In this document: positions 7,276-17,360 of the stretch, one piece after another
Layout of the letters: each line of letters opens with the position of its first letter
Numbering within the stretch: the first letter of the stretch is position 1
Origin: an uncultured Chitinophagaceae bacterium
Lineage (GTDB): Bacteria; Bacteroidota; Bacteroidia; Chitinophagales; Chitinophagaceae
Reading direction: 5' to 3'
Assembly: GCA_903883945.1 (NCBI GenBank)
Contig: CAISCV010000126.1
Span: forward strand, 1-55,109
DNA: 55,109 nucleotides
The notes under the pieces: model-generated
What the model was told of the DNA's origin: nothing
What the model saw: only the letters and a program-made list of their open reading frames with translations
The model's database searches: none
Position numbers and translations under genes: made by a program

Positions 7276-8523
7276 TCATGCACTAGCTGATGCGTTCCTT
7301 TTTGTAAAATAAATAACCAAGAAAGCAATAACTACCAAACTTTCGGCTATCCATAAACTTTGCGTAACGGAGATAACCCCATTAAAGTAAAGGGTGTTAT
7401 ACACAAAGCCTCCTACAACAATTAAAGCCGTAACAAACAAAACAACCGTAGCAAAAGCCGTATTTAGTTGATGTTTGAGCAATATCCAAATAAAAGGAGG
7501 CACATTCAGGCTAACGGCAATAATTGTAGCCAACAGAAAGAACAGACAAGTGTAAAAAACGTGGTTACTACTAGCCGGAAGGTGAAAATAGCTTAACAGG
7601 TAAGGCGAAATAAAATAGATACTGACACAAGCTAAGGCTATACAAGCATAAAATCCGCCAAATATTTTAATTGCTTTGCTTTTGCTTACCCCCTCTTTCG
7701 AACAAAAAACAGGATAAATACTATTTACAAACACCGCTAGCATGGCTCGGAATGCCAGGAAAATCTTTTCAGCTAGACCATAAACCAATATCAGCTCGGT
7801 ATTTTTTACATAGCCAATAAAGAAAGTAGCACAAGTGTTGGGGCTCATCAACAAAAAGCTGTTCATTACCAAGGGGGCATCTTTTTTTATAATGGATACC
7901 GATTCTTGAATAGTTTTTAGATTGAAATTTATTTTTAGCTGGTGAAGTTTGCAGAAGTTCCTAAAGAACAATATGGCCATGAGTGTATTGCCAATGCCTA
8001 CAAATGCCATCAGATAAGATAAGTTATATTGCAGTTTTATAAATAGCAGCAACAACAATAAAAGCAGTAGACGTGCGAAGAAGTTAGAAATTATGAACAG
8101 ATATTCTTTACTACTACTCATATATACCCAATAAAAATTCAGGTTATAACCAATTATAAAAGTATAACAACAAATACTTGCCAGCATATTCTGGTGCAAC
8201 AACGGAACGTAGAAGCACATAACTATCCAAGCAACAAAACCTACAGCAAATACTATCGTTTTGATGCCTATATAATGCTCGATGTCTTTGGTAATACTTG
8301 GTGCAGTGGTTTGGTGAATTCCCCCCGCAGCCATGGCATTTTTAAGAAAATTGATATTGGAAGAGTAATCAGAAAATAAAAGATACACATTGGCGAAGTT
8401 AAGCAACAGGAAAATTGGGGCAACATCACTTTTGTTTTTTAAACCTATTAAAATAGCCACGATGAGTATGGGAAAGAATGAATTGAATATTTGGGAATAA
8501 AATACCCGTAAAAATTTTTTCAT
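7276..8523 (-). CDS. Wzx-like polysaccharide flippase
   Basis: Integral membrane protein of 415 residues with about 12 hydrophobic segments, beginning FLRVFYSQIFNSFFPILIVA, as in the oligosaccharidyl-lipid flippases of the MOP superfamily. It would move undecaprenyl-linked repeat units across the inner membrane for the Wzy-like enzyme. It is on the strand opposite to the rest of the locus and is separated from the gmd gene by a divergent promoter region (8524-8717). Sequence similarity within this group is low, so the call rests on topology plus context. Confidence 0.75.
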   Translation of the reverse strand: MKKFLRVFYSQIFNSFFPILIVAILIGLKNKSDVAPIFLLLNFANVYLLFSDYSSNINFLKNAMAAGGIHQTTAPSITKDIEHYIGIKTIVFAVGFVAWIVMCFYVPLLHQNMLASICCYTFIIGYNLNFYWVYMSSSKEYLFIISNFFARLLLLLLLLLFIKLQYNLSYLMAFVGIGNTLMAILFFRNFCKLHQLKINFNLKTIQESVSIIKKDAPLVMNSFLLMSPNTCATFFIGYVKNTELILVYGLAEKIFLAFRAMLAVFVNSIYPVFCSKEGVSKSKAIKIFGGFYACIALACVSIYFISPYLLSYFHLPASSNHVFYTCLFFLLATIIAVSLNVPPFIWILLKHQLNTAFATVVLFVTALIVVGGFVYNTLYFNGVISVTQSLWIAESLVVIAFLVIYFTKRNASASA

Positions 8524-8659
8524 AACAATGATTGCGTAGCTATAATTTGCCCCGAATATAGTTATTTGGTAAATAAGAGGCTTTTAAGTGTGTGCAATAA
8601 CAAAATTGAATGAATTATATCTGCTAAAGGTTGCTTTTGAATATTTAAAAAAGTAAACA

Positions 8660-8691
8660 TTTGATTTAATTACATAAATAAGTTAACCTTG
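8660..8691 (+). promoter_or_regulatory. Promoter for gmd operon
   Basis: TTTG at 8660-8663 and TAACCTTG at 8684-8691 are separated by 20 nt, a near-consensus Bacteroidota -33/-7 pair, 26 nt before the gmd start codon. Confidence 0.55.
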
Positions 8692-8717
8692 CAGTCAATA
8701 ATCAATAAACACATTCA

Positions 8718-9827
8718 ATGAAAAAAGCACTTATCACAGGCATTACCGGGCAGGATGGCTCCTATCTGGCGGAGTTACTGCTTAAAAAAGGGTATGAAGT
8801 ACACGGCATCAAACGCCGTAGTTCACTTTTCAACACAGGAAGGATAGACCATTTTTATCAAGATCCACACATTCCAGACCGTAACTTGGTTTTGCACCAT
8901 GGAGATTTAACCGACAGCACCAATTTGATTCGTATTATTCAGGAAGTTCAGCCAGATGAGATTTATAACCTCGCTGCCATGAGCCATGTTCATGTAAGCT
9001 TTGAAGAACCCGAATATACGGCTAACGCAGATGGTATAGGAACGCTGAGAATTTTGGAAGCGGTACGTTTGTTGGGCTTGGTAAAGAAAACAAAAGTATA
9101 CCAGGCGTCTACCTCCGAGTTATATGGATTGGTTCAGGCAGTTCCTCAAAGCGAAACCACGCCTTTCTATCCACGTAGTCCTTATGCAGTTGCAAAAATG
9201 TATGCCTATTGGATTACCGTAAACTATCGGGAGGCTTATGGTATGTATGCTTGCAACGGTATCCTTTTTAACCATGAAAGTCCGGTTCGTGGCGAAACAT
9301 TTGTTACCCGTAAAATAACTAGGGCTGTTGCCAAGATAGCTTTAGGTATGCAAGACATCGTTTATTTGGGTAACCTGAACTCTAAAAGAGACTGGGGGCA
9401 CGCAAAAGACTATGTAGAAGGAATGTACCTGATACTACAACAAGAAACACCAGAAGATTATGTATTGGCAACGGGTATTACCACCGAAATACGTGAATTT
9501 GTACGGATGGCTTTTGCAGAAGTAGGGATAGAAATTGCTTTCAGAGGCGAAGCAGAACAAGAAGAAGGATACATTACGGCTATCAAAGGCGACCATCATT
9601 TGTTGATAGGCAAGACAGTGGTTAAGGTAGATCCTCACTATTATCGTCCAACAGAAGTAGATTTGTTAATTGGTGATCCAACAAAAGCAAACGAAAAGCT
9701 AGGGTGGAAACCAACGTACGATTTGCCGGCTTTGGTAAAGGAAATGGTAGCTAGTGATTTGGACTTGTTCAAGAAAGAAAAGCACTTGAGAGACCATGGT
9801 TTTGCTCACAAAAATGAGATAGAATAA
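8718..9827 (+). CDS. gmd: GDP-mannose 4,6-dehydratase
   Basis: Converts GDP-D-mannose to GDP-4-keto-6-deoxy-D-mannose, the first step to GDP-L-fucose. The 369-residue protein starts with the NAD(P) Rossmann motif [14 protein letters not shown]. It has the Tyr-x3-Lys catalytic pair in YAVAKMYA and the Gmd-specific [15 protein letters not shown] segment (many homologues have Arg or Leu at the Val) and [10 protein letters not shown]. Its last base overlaps the first base of the fcl start codon (ATAATG), a tightly coupled pair. Length and motifs match the family over the full length. Confidence 0.97.
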   Translation: MKKALITGITGQDGSYLAELLLKKGYEVHGIKRRSSLFNTGRIDHFYQDPHIPDRNLVLHHGDLTDSTNLIRIIQEVQPDEIYNLAAMSHVHVSFEEPEYTANADGIGTLRILEAVRLLGLVKKTKVYQASTSELYGLVQAVPQSETTPFYPRSPYAVAKMYAYWITVNYREAYGMYACNGILFNHESPVRGETFVTRKITRAVAKIALGMQDIVYLGNLNSKRDWGHAKDYVEGMYLILQQETPEDYVLATGITTEIREFVRMAFAEVGIEIAFRGEAEQEEGYITAIKGDHHLLIGKTVVKVDPHYYRPTEVDLLIGDPTKANEKLGWKPTYDLPALVKEMVASDLDLFKKEKHLRDHGFAHKNEIE

Positions 9828-10759
9828 TGGAGAAACAAGCTAAAATTTATATAGCGGGTCACCGCGGAATGGTAGGAAGCGCCATAGAAAGAAGGCTGAG
9901 AAAGGATGGCTTCGAAAATATTGTTACCCGAACTTCGAAAGAGTTGGATTTGCGCAATCAACAAGCGGTCAACAACTTCTTTGAAACCGAAAAGCCAGAT
10001 TATGTTTTTCTGGCTGCTGCCAAAGTAGGAGGCATCGTTGCCAACAATACCTACCGTGCAGAGTTTATTTATGAAAACCTGATGATTGAATCGAACATCA
10101 TTCATGCAGCCTACATCAATAAAGTAACGAAGTTGTTGTTCTTAGGCTCTTCTTGTATTTATCCCAAGTTGGCACCTCAGCCCTTGAAGGAAGAATACTT
10201 GTTGAGTGATTACTTAGAGCCTACCAATCAACCCTATGCTATTGCAAAGATTGCAGGCATTGAGTTGTGCGATGGATATAGGGCGCAATATGGTTGCAAT
10301 TTCATTTCGGCCATGCCAACCAACTTGTATGGACCAAATGATAACTACGATTTAGAAAAATCGCATGTGTTGCCAGCCTTACTTCGCAAATTTATTACCG
10401 CCAAAAAGAACCATGTTCCAACAGTAGAGCTTTGGGGAACAGGTACACCAAAGCGTGAATTCTTGTATGTAGATGATTTGGCAGATGCTTGTTTGTATTT
10501 GATGGAGACCTACAACGAGAAAGGGTTGGTAAATGTTGGTTGGGGAGATGATGTAACCATTCTTGAATTGGCACAAATCGTAAAAAGGGTCGTAGGCTAT
10601 AAAGGTGAATTAAAATTTGATACAACCAAGCCGGATGGTACACCTCGCAAACTAATGGATGTTACCAAACTAACAAATTTGGGTTGGAAAGCAACAACTA
10701 GCTTAGAAAACGGTATCAAAGCTGTTTACGATGATATAAAAGATAATGACTGGAACTAA
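9827..10759 (+). CDS. fcl: GDP-L-fucose synthase
   Basis: Epimerase/reductase that turns GDP-4-keto-6-deoxymannose into GDP-L-fucose. The 310-residue protein has [14 protein letters not shown] (NADP binding), LGSSCIYPK (catalytic Ser/Cys region), PYAIAKIAG (Tyr-x3-Lys) and [15 protein letters not shown], all typical of Fcl/WcaG. It is translationally coupled to gmd upstream, and its 3' end overlaps the following GT4 gene by 14 nt, so the three genes form one operon. Confidence 0.97.
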   Translation: MEKQAKIYIAGHRGMVGSAIERRLRKDGFENIVTRTSKELDLRNQQAVNNFFETEKPDYVFLAAAKVGGIVANNTYRAEFIYENLMIESNIIHAAYINKVTKLLFLGSSCIYPKLAPQPLKEEYLLSDYLEPTNQPYAIAKIAGIELCDGYRAQYGCNFISAMPTNLYGPNDNYDLEKSHVLPALLRKFITAKKNHVPTVELWGTGTPKREFLYVDDLADACLYLMETYNEKGLVNVGWGDDVTILELAQIVKRVVGYKGELKFDTTKPDGTPRKLMDVTKLTNLGWKATTSLENGIKAVYDDIKDNDWN

Positions 10760-11960
10760 AGAGGGAGCGAAACCGAGGGTTTTGTTGTTTTTAAACAGAT
10801 TGGTAATAGGCGGGCCAGCCATCGATGTTATTTCGATGGCTGGTTTTTTGCAAAATGATTTCGAACTCTTAATCATTTATGGCGAAAAGGAATCGCATGA
10901 GGTAGAAGCGACCTATTTGTTGAGTAAATATCCCAATCTGCAATTAAAAAAGATACCTAGCCTAAGGCGTTCTATCAACCCATTTCTGAACATAGCTGTT
11001 TTTTTCTCTGTCATAAAAATCATCAATTCATTTAAACCTTCTATTGTTCATACACACGGTGCAGTGCCGGGTGTAGTGGGCAGATTGGCTGCCTTCTTTT
11101 GCCGTATTCCTGTTATAATCCATACCTATCACGGGCATTTCTTCCACTCTTATTTTAATAAAGCCTTTTCTAACGCTATTATTTTAATAGAGAAAACGTT
11201 GTCTAAAATAAGTACGGTAATTATTGCAACGAGTAGCCGTCAGTTAAAAGATCTGGTTGATAAATACAAAATTGCACCCCTCAATAAAGTTACTGTTATT
11301 GAATTGGGGATTGATGATGCTTTTTTAGCCGCTTCCTCTCAAGAAGGTACTGCTTCATTTGCAGCTAAATACAAGGTAAATGCCGATACCATTGCTGTTG
11401 GCATCATCGCTAGGATTGTTAAAGTGAAGAACTTCCCTCTTTTTGTGGAGATAGTTGCTAAAGTCTTGAAAAAAACAAAGAAAAAGATTGTTTTCTTTGT
11501 GATTGGAGACGGATATTTGAAGGCAGATATTCAACAACTCTTATCAGACAAAGGAATTGGTTGGAGTAGTAACGAGTTTCCTAATATAGATGCTTCGGTA
11601 ATCTTTACTTCTTGGATATCTAATATTGGTGAAGCGCTTTCTGCTTTGGATATTGTGGTATTAACGTCTAATAATGAAGGAACAGGCTTGTCACTTGCCG
11701 AGAGCCAATATGTTGGTATACCTGTAGTTGCTACCAATGTAGGGGGGGTGCCAGACACGGTTATTGATGGGGAAACAGGTTTTCTTGTTAGTCCGACAGA
11801 TGCAGATATATTTGCGGAGAAACTATTGTTATTAATAGAAGATGAGCCGTTGAGAAAGGAGATGGGGGCAGCAGCGAAAGTATTTGCCAGAAATAAGTTT
11901 TCTAAACAGCAGGAGATAGAGCGTTTGAAGCAATTATATTTGAAACAACTGGAAAAATAA
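10746..11960 (+). CDS. Glycosyltransferase family 4
   Basis: GT-B enzyme of 404 residues. The N-terminus has [12 protein letters not shown] (GT4 glycine-rich loop) and [17 protein letters not shown]. The donor site shows [18 protein letters not shown] and the E-x7-E motif in [21 protein letters not shown]. It overlaps fcl by 14 nt and is followed at 24 nt by rfbB, which places it in the sugar-nucleotide operon. It may transfer the fucose or the dTDP-linked deoxysugar made by its neighbours; which one cannot be read from the sequence. Confidence 0.9.
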   Translation: MTGTKEGAKPRVLLFLNRLVIGGPAIDVISMAGFLQNDFELLIIYGEKESHEVEATYLLSKYPNLQLKKIPSLRRSINPFLNIAVFFSVIKIINSFKPSIVHTHGAVPGVVGRLAAFFCRIPVIIHTYHGHFFHSYFNKAFSNAIILIEKTLSKISTVIIATSSRQLKDLVDKYKIAPLNKVTVIELGIDDAFLAASSQEGTASFAAKYKVNADTIAVGIIARIVKVKNFPLFVEIVAKVLKKTKKKIVFFVIGDGYLKADIQQLLSDKGIGWSSNEFPNIDASVIFTSWISNIGEALSALDIVVLTSNNEGTGLSLAESQYVGIPVVATNVGGVPDTVIDGETGFLVSPTDADIFAEKLLLLIEDEPLRKEMGAAAKVFARNKFSKQQEIERLKQLYLKQLEK

Positions 11961-11984
11961 ACTAAATAGACATAAAGGAATAGT

Positions 11985-13037
11985 ATGAAAAATATTTTAA
12001 TTACAGGAGGTGCAGGTTTCATTGGTAGCCACGTGGTTAGGTTGTTTGTGACTAAGTATCCCAATTACAAAATAGTTAATCTGGATGCGCTTACCTATGC
12101 AGGTAATTTAGAAAACTTAAAAGATATTGATCAGTTGCCTAACTATCAATTTGAGAAGGTGAACTTATTGGATCCTGCTGCCTTAAAGGGTGTTTTTGAT
12201 ACGCATAACATTACCGATGTAATACACTTGGCAGCAGAAAGCCATGTAGATAGAAGTATTGAAAGTCCATTAGATTTTGTGTATACCAACATCGTAGGTA
12301 CAGTTAACCTATTGAATGTCGCCAAAACTAAATGGGGTGCTGATTTTAGCAATCACTTATTTTATCATATTTCAACGGATGAAGTGTATGGTGCCTTGGG
12401 CGCAGAAGGTTTTTTTACAGAAACTACACCTTATCATCCCAACTCGCCCTATTCTGCTAGTAAAGCTGCATCCGATCATTTTGTGCGAGCTTACGCAGAG
12501 ACTTATCACATCAGAACAATCATTTCTAATTGTTCAAATAACTATGGGCCTTTTCATTTTCCAGAGAAGTTGATTCCATTGTTTATTAATAATATCATTC
12601 ACAAAAAACCGCTTCCTGTTTATGGAGATGGTTTATATACAAGGGATTGGTTATTTGTAAAAGACCATGCAACCGCTATTGATGTTATTTTTCATAATGG
12701 CAAAGTAGATGATACCTACAATATTGGTGGCTTTAATGAATGGAAAAACATTGACCTCGTAAAACTTCTTTGTACATTGATGGATGAAAAACTAGGAAGA
12801 ACTGCTGGTGAAAGTGAGCAATTGATTACTTATGTAAAAGATCGTCCGGGTCATGACCGTCGTTATGCTATTGATGCCACTAAGCTGAATCAGGAATTGG
12901 GTTGGAAACCTTCTGTAACTTTTGAAGAAGGACTAAGCCAAACTATAGATTGGTATCTGGAAAATACTACTTGGTTGACCAATGTAACGAGTGGTGCGTA
13001 TCAAAATTATTATACTGGCATGTACGCTGATAGATAA
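11985..13037 (+). CDS. rfbB: dTDP-glucose 4,6-dehydratase
   Basis: Converts dTDP-glucose to dTDP-4-keto-6-deoxyglucose. The 350-residue SDR starts ILITGGAGFIGSHVVRLF and has HLAAESHVDRSIESP, the Thr-Asp-Glu catalytic triplet in ISTDEVYGALG, YSASKAASDHFVRAY and NCSNNYGPFHFPEKLIP. These are hallmarks of RfbB/RmlB. It follows the GT4 gene by 24 nt and is separated from rfbC by a 140-nt gap containing a long hairpin. Confidence 0.97.
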   Translation: MKNILITGGAGFIGSHVVRLFVTKYPNYKIVNLDALTYAGNLENLKDIDQLPNYQFEKVNLLDPAALKGVFDTHNITDVIHLAAESHVDRSIESPLDFVYTNIVGTVNLLNVAKTKWGADFSNHLFYHISTDEVYGALGAEGFFTETTPYHPNSPYSASKAASDHFVRAYAETYHIRTIISNCSNNYGPFHFPEKLIPLFINNIIHKKPLPVYGDGLYTRDWLFVKDHATAIDVIFHNGKVDDTYNIGGFNEWKNIDLVKLLCTLMDEKLGRTAGESEQLITYVKDRPGHDRRYAIDATKLNQELGWKPSVTFEEGLSQTIDWYLENTTWLTNVTSGAYQNYYTGMYADR

Positions 13038-13069
13038 TTTACTATAAATCATTTTATCATCTAAATCAT

Positions 13070-13168
13070 ATTAAGTACCCAGCCATAATTATAATATAGA
13101 TAAAATTCTAAGTTGAAGGTTGAAAAGAGTTTATTTATCATAAACTTAATTGTGGCTGAGTACTTAAT
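13070..13168. repeat. Long locus-specific hairpin between rfbB and rfbC
   Basis: Two 22-nt arms (13070-13091 and 13147-13168) are inverted copies with two mismatches, around a 55-nt loop. Core of the arm: AAGTACCCAGCCATAATT. The right arm ends 9 nt before the rfbC start codon, so folding could affect rfbC translation or separate its level from rfbB. Confidence 0.8.
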
Positions 13169-13177
13169 CACAATTAA

Positions 13178-13738
13178 ATGAGAGTAGAAGAAACTAAATT
13201 ATTGGGTTGTTTCATCATCCACGATACTGTTTTTGAAGATAGCAGAGGCTACTTCTTTGAAAGTTTTAATAAACAAAAGTTTGATACTTTAACGGGTACA
13301 AACACCACATTTGTTCAAGACAATCAATCCAAATCAACAAGGGGGGTATTGCGTGGACTTCACTTTCAACTAGGCGAACATGCGCAAGCTAAATTGGTGC
13401 GGGTATTAGAAGGGAAAGTATTAGATGTGGCGGTTGATTTAAGAAAAGAATCTCCTACGTTTGGTGAATATGTCGCAGTAGAATTAACTGGTGAAAATCA
13501 CCTACAGTTCTTTATTCCTCGTGGGTTCGGTCATGGCTTTCTCGTATTGAGTGAAACAGCGACCTTCTTTTATAAATGCGATAACTTCTATAACAAAGCT
13601 AGTGACGGGGGACTTATTTATAATGATCCAACCATTAATATCGATTGGAAGATGGATACTAGTGAATTGATTCTATCTGAGAAAGATGCCAATCAACCCA
13701 CATTTGAACAAATAAAAGATACCGTATATTTTAAATGA
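13178..13738 (+). CDS. rfbC: dTDP-4-dehydrorhamnose 3,5-epimerase
   Basis: Cupin-fold epimerase of 186 residues acting on dTDP-4-keto-6-deoxyglucose. Signature segments are DSRGYFFESFN, FVQDNQSKSTRGVLRGLHFQ (catalytic His in GLHFQ), VDLRKESPTFG and IPRGFGHGFLVLSE. Full-length match to RfbC/RmlC. It is followed at 39 nt by rfbA. Confidence 0.97.
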   Translation: MRVEETKLLGCFIIHDTVFEDSRGYFFESFNKQKFDTLTGTNTTFVQDNQSKSTRGVLRGLHFQLGEHAQAKLVRVLEGKVLDVAVDLRKESPTFGEYVAVELTGENHLQFFIPRGFGHGFLVLSETATFFYKCDNFYNKASDGGLIYNDPTINIDWKMDTSELILSEKDANQPTFEQIKDTVYFK

Positions 13739-13777
13739 TTCTAATCATTGAATCATTCATATCAAATAATATAAATT

Positions 13778-14638
13778 ATGAAAGGAATCATATTAGCAGG
13801 TGGAAGCGGTACAAGGTTGTACCCCATTACAAAAGGAATTAGTAAACAAATAATGCCTATCTATGATAAGCCAATGATTTACTATCCTTTGTCTGTACTG
13901 ATGCTGGCTGGCATTAAAGAAGTACTCATCATAACTACTCCCGAAGATTCTGCCCAGTTTCAACGGTTGTTGGGCGATGGGAAAGATTTGGGTTGCAGTT
14001 TTAATTATGCAGTTCAAGAGAAACCAAATGGATTGGCACAGGCCTTTGTAATTGGTGCTGACTTTATTGGTACTGATAAGGTTGCGCTTGTATTGGGTGA
14101 TAATATCTTTTATGGTGCAGGTTTTAGTAAATTGGTTCAATCTTTTAGTGACGTAGAGGGTGCTGCCATTTTTGCTTATGAAGTAAATGATCCGGAACGT
14201 TATGGTGTGGTTGAATTTGATGCTGATTTTAAGGCTCTATCCATAGAAGAGAAGCCAATCAGTCCTAAGTCTAATTATGCCGTTCCTGGTTTGTATTTTT
14301 ATGACAATGAGGTGGTAGAGATTGCAAAGAACATTCCTCCTTCTCCACGTGGTGAGTATGAGATTACAGATGTAAATAAGGTTTACTTAGCCAATAATAA
14401 ATTGCTTGTTGGTGTAATGAATCGTGGTACTGCGTGGTTGGATACGGGTACATTCGATTCTTTAGCTGATGCAAGTGAGTTTGTACGTGTAATAGAAAAG
14501 CGCCAAAGCCAGAAAGTAGGTTGTATAGAAGAAGTAGCCTACCGTATGGGCTTCATTAATAGAGAACAATTGATGGACTTAGCAAACCGTTATGCCAAGA
14601 GTGGTTATGGCGAATATTTGAGGAAGTTGAAACCATAA
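13778..14638 (+). CDS. rfbA: Glucose-1-phosphate thymidylyltransferase
   Basis: Makes dTDP-glucose from glucose-1-phosphate and dTTP, feeding RfbB. The 286-residue protein begins [20 protein letters not shown] (nucleotide-binding loop) and contains [19 protein letters not shown] (metal-binding Asp) and [13 protein letters not shown]. Length and motifs match RfbA/RmlA. It is the last gene of the operon; no rfbD (dTDP-4-dehydrorhamnose reductase) follows. A convergent terminator separates it from lysS. Confidence 0.97.
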   Translation: MKGIILAGGSGTRLYPITKGISKQIMPIYDKPMIYYPLSVLMLAGIKEVLIITTPEDSAQFQRLLGDGKDLGCSFNYAVQEKPNGLAQAFVIGADFIGTDKVALVLGDNIFYGAGFSKLVQSFSDVEGAAIFAYEVNDPERYGVVEFDADFKALSIEEKPISPKSNYAVPGLYFYDNEVVEIAKNIPPSPRGEYEITDVNKVYLANNKLLVGVMNRGTAWLDTGTFDSLADASEFVRVIEKRQSQKVGCIEEVAYRMGFINREQLMDLANRYAKSGYGEYLRKLKP

Positions 14639-14641
14639 CGA

Positions 14642-14776
14642 AGTTTTAGGTTATAAGTATTAAGTTATACGTTAGCAAAAATTAGTTAGTAAAAAGAGAA
14701 GGGAGGTACTTAATAGTACCTCCCTTCTCTTTTTACTAACGTATAACTTAATACTTATAACCTACAACTTAAAACT
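14642..14776. terminator. Nested double hairpin between convergent rfbA and lysS
   Basis: The inner stem is a perfect 25-bp inverted repeat (14685-14709 with 14716-14740) around the 6-nt loop TTAATA, with A- and T-runs in the arms so it could terminate both strands. Outer arms (14642-14675 and 14736-14776) are also inverted copies, identical except for 7 nt present only on the right. CTAAC at 14736-14740 belongs to both stems. The right arm reaches the first base or two of the lysS stop codon. Confidence 0.9.
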
Positions 14777-16334
14777 ATCCTACATTTTCTGGTCTCATTT
14801 GCGGAAATAATAACACATCCTGAATACTAGGACTATTCGTCATCAGCATACATAGTCTGTCTATTCCAATTCCAATACCACTTGTGGGCGGCATGCCATA
14901 CTCCAGGGCACGCAAGAAATCATTATCTATAAACATTGCCTCATCATCCCCACGCTCCATTAGTTTAGCTTGTTCTTCAAATCTATTCCGTTGATCGATA
15001 GGGTCGTTTAATTCACTATAAGCATTTGCTATTTCCTTGCCATTTACCATTAGTTCAAAACGCTCTACCAATCCTTTTTTGCTACGGTGCTTCTTCGTTA
15101 GTGGACTCATCTCCACTGGATAATCAATAATGAAAGTTGGTTGTATATAAGTGTGTTCACTGGTAGCACCAAAGATTTCATCTATCAGTTTGCCCTTTCC
15201 AATATTGTTGGGTACACCAATATTCAGTTGCTTACAAACCTCCCTTAATCCAGTCTCATCTTTATCGCTTACGTCAATGCCTGTATTTTCTTTAATAGCC
15301 TCATGAATGCTCACTCTTTTGAATGGTGCCTTAAAGCTGATTATTTTATCGCCCACTAATACTTCTGTTGTACCATGTAAGGCAATAGCAATCTGTTCAA
15401 ATAATTGCTCTGTTATTTCCATCATCCAGAAATAATCTTTGTAGGCTGTATACCATTCCAATACAGTAAACTCGGGATTATGCGTTCTGTCCATTCCTTC
15501 ATTTCGGAAATTGCGGCTAAACTCATATACCCAATCAAATCCTCCCACAATCAGTCTCTTCAAATACAATTCATTGGCAATACGCAGATATAAAGGAATA
15601 TCCAATGCATTATGATGCGTAATAAAAGGTCTAGCTGCCGCACCACCCGGGATACTTTGTAATACAGGGGTATCCACTTCCAAAGCCCCTTGATTGTTTA
15701 AAAAGGTACGGATGGTATTCATCAAGGTCGTACGCTTTACAAACGTATCTTTTACGGCAGGGTTAATAACTAAGTCTACATAGCGTTGACGATAGCGGAA
15801 CTCGGGATCTGTAACTTCATCAAAAACATTTCCTTCCTCATCTCTTTTTACCACAGGCAAAGGTTTTAAAGACTTTGCAAGTAAAGTTATAGACTGGGTG
15901 TGAATAGATGTTTCGCCAGTTTTCGTGATAAATACATAACCGGTGATACCAATAAAGTCACCAAGGTCTAGTCCGTGTTTAATTACATTATCCCAGAATG
16001 ATTTGTCCTCCTCGGGACAGATATCATCTCGTTTTACGTATAGTTGAATAATGCCTTTGCTGTCTTGTATTTTAATAAAGAATACTTTTCCTTTATCGTT
16101 AATACTCATGATTCTTCCTGCCAAGCATACGTTGGCAAAGCCTTCCAATGGGTTTTCTATTACAACACCTGCTTCTTCTAGTTTCTTTACCGCTGCATTA
16201 TAGGCTTCTTTTACAGTACTGGAGTAATGCGTTACAGGGTACAATGCAGCAGGATACGCATCTATCCCTGCCGCTTGCAACTTAGCTAATTTCTCTCTTC
16301 TTACTAGTTCTTGTTCACTTAAATGTGCACTCAT
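14775..16334 (-). CDS. lysS: Lysyl-tRNA synthetase, class II
   Basis: Charges tRNA-Lys. About 519 residues from the chosen ATG. An N-terminal OB-fold anticodon-binding domain (GRIMSINDKGKVFFIKIQD) is followed by the class II catalytic core: motif 2 in YEFSRNFRNEGMDRTHNPEF and motif 3 in SGIGIGIDRLCMLMT. An in-frame TTG at 16358 would add eight residues, but a consensus -7 box at 16356-16363 overlaps it, so the ATG at 16334 is preferred. It converges with rfbA. Confidence 0.96.
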   Translation of the reverse strand: MSAHLSEQELVRREKLAKLQAAGIDAYPAALYPVTHYSSTVKEAYNAAVKKLEEAGVVIENPLEGFANVCLAGRIMSINDKGKVFFIKIQDSKGIIQLYVKRDDICPEEDKSFWDNVIKHGLDLGDFIGITGYVFITKTGETSIHTQSITLLAKSLKPLPVVKRDEEGNVFDEVTDPEFRYRQRYVDLVINPAVKDTFVKRTTLMNTIRTFLNNQGALEVDTPVLQSIPGGAAARPFITHHNALDIPLYLRIANELYLKRLIVGGFDWVYEFSRNFRNEGMDRTHNPEFTVLEWYTAYKDYFWMMEITEQLFEQIAIALHGTTEVLVGDKIISFKAPFKRVSIHEAIKENTGIDVSDKDETGLREVCKQLNIGVPNNIGKGKLIDEIFGATSEHTYIQPTFIIDYPVEMSPLTKKHRSKKGLVERFELMVNGKEIANAYSELNDPIDQRNRFEEQAKLMERGDDEAMFIDNDFLRALEYGMPPTSGIGIGIDRLCMLMTNSPSIQDVLLFPQMRPENVG

Positions 16335-16355
16335 TACCTGTTGTTTTGTGGGGCG

Positions 16356-16363
16356 CAAAGATA
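16356..16363 (-). promoter_or_regulatory. -7 box TATCTTTG for lysS
   Basis: Exact TAnnTTTG match on the minus strand, 21 nt before the lysS ATG at 16334; it decides the start over the upstream TTG. Confidence 0.55.
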
Positions 16364-16413
16364 TAGGTCAGGAAGCAAAGAGAGATAAGATATGGTGTAA
16401 TGAGTATCTTTTC

Positions 16414-17133
16414 TTATTCATTATCAGACTTTCTTTTGATGCTTGCTCCACCGCTTGCATCCGATTCTTTAACTACACAGTTGCCCTTATAGTAAACACT
16501 ACTTCCACCTGTTGCCTCAGCACTTAATTCTTTAGATACCGATATTCTTACGTCTGAAGCACCGCTAGCGTCTAGTTTGCAATAGTCTGCTTTTAAGTCA
16601 TACCCTTTTAAATTTCAGGCACCGCTTGCATCTATTTTAAGTACCGATGCAGTTCCCGTTATATGCATGGAGGAGGCGCCACTAAGGTTTAAGTACGCAT
16701 TTCCAATAGAAACATTTCCGTCGAAACTACTAGCGCCGGATAATTCAATCTTTAAATTTTTAGCAGTAATGTTCTTTGCCTTTACACTACACGCTCCCGA
16801 TACCTCTAGCCCCTTAAGGCTTTTAAAAGTAACGAAAGCCTTCATTTTACCATTCTTTTCACTATGCCAGAAACTTTTATCTTCATAGTGAATCTTCAAC
16901 ACATTTCCTTGTACTTCTGTTTTAATTTTAGATGCATACTCCTCTGAGGAGGCACTTACAACAACCTTTTCATCCTTACCTTCTATCAGTAGTAGGTCTA
17001 TAGCACCTGATAATTCAATCTTATCAAAATCCTTAATGTTTCTTTCTTTACTGGTAGAAACATCTTTCTCGTTTTGAGCAATACTACTAATGCCAATAAG
17101 TGCAACTGAAACAAGAATAAAAAGCTTTTTCAT
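16414..17133 (-). pseudogene. DUF2807 (head GIN domain) protein broken by an in-frame TGA
   Basis: A signal peptide (MKKLFILVSVALIGISSIAQ) is followed by the parallel beta-helix repeat typical of DUF2807 adhesin-like proteins, with recurring SGA turns (KIELSGAIDL, LEVSGACSV, IELSGASSF, LNLSGASSM, IDASGA). At 16615-16617 a TGA stops translation after 172 residues directly after DASGA. The same frame then continues for 66 more codons with two further repeats of the same style (KLDASGASDV, SDASGGASIK) to a TAA at 16414-16416. A single C-to-G change in a Ser TCA codon would explain it. Function of the family is unclear; cell surface or periplasm is expected. Confidence 0.8.
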
Positions 17134-17360
17134 TGTATGAAGTTTTAATTGTGAGGAATGAAAATAGGCATCTTCTAAAACAAAATCATCTTTTTTGTTA
17201 AACGGTAAAACTGTAGCATTGTAATAATCTAATTGCGTGATTGTTGGTATTTAGTTTTTATAAGGGAAGTGGCTTGTTTTAAGTCTAAAACCTAATTGTG
17301 GGTTTCCTTTGTTAATCTGGTAATCTCATACTTTATAACTGAATTATTTATTAAAGCTAA

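Noticed and set aside
16615-16617. TGA read as an amino acid
   Set aside because: TGA serves as a stop in other genes of the window and no selenocysteine-type context is seen; a point mutation is simpler.
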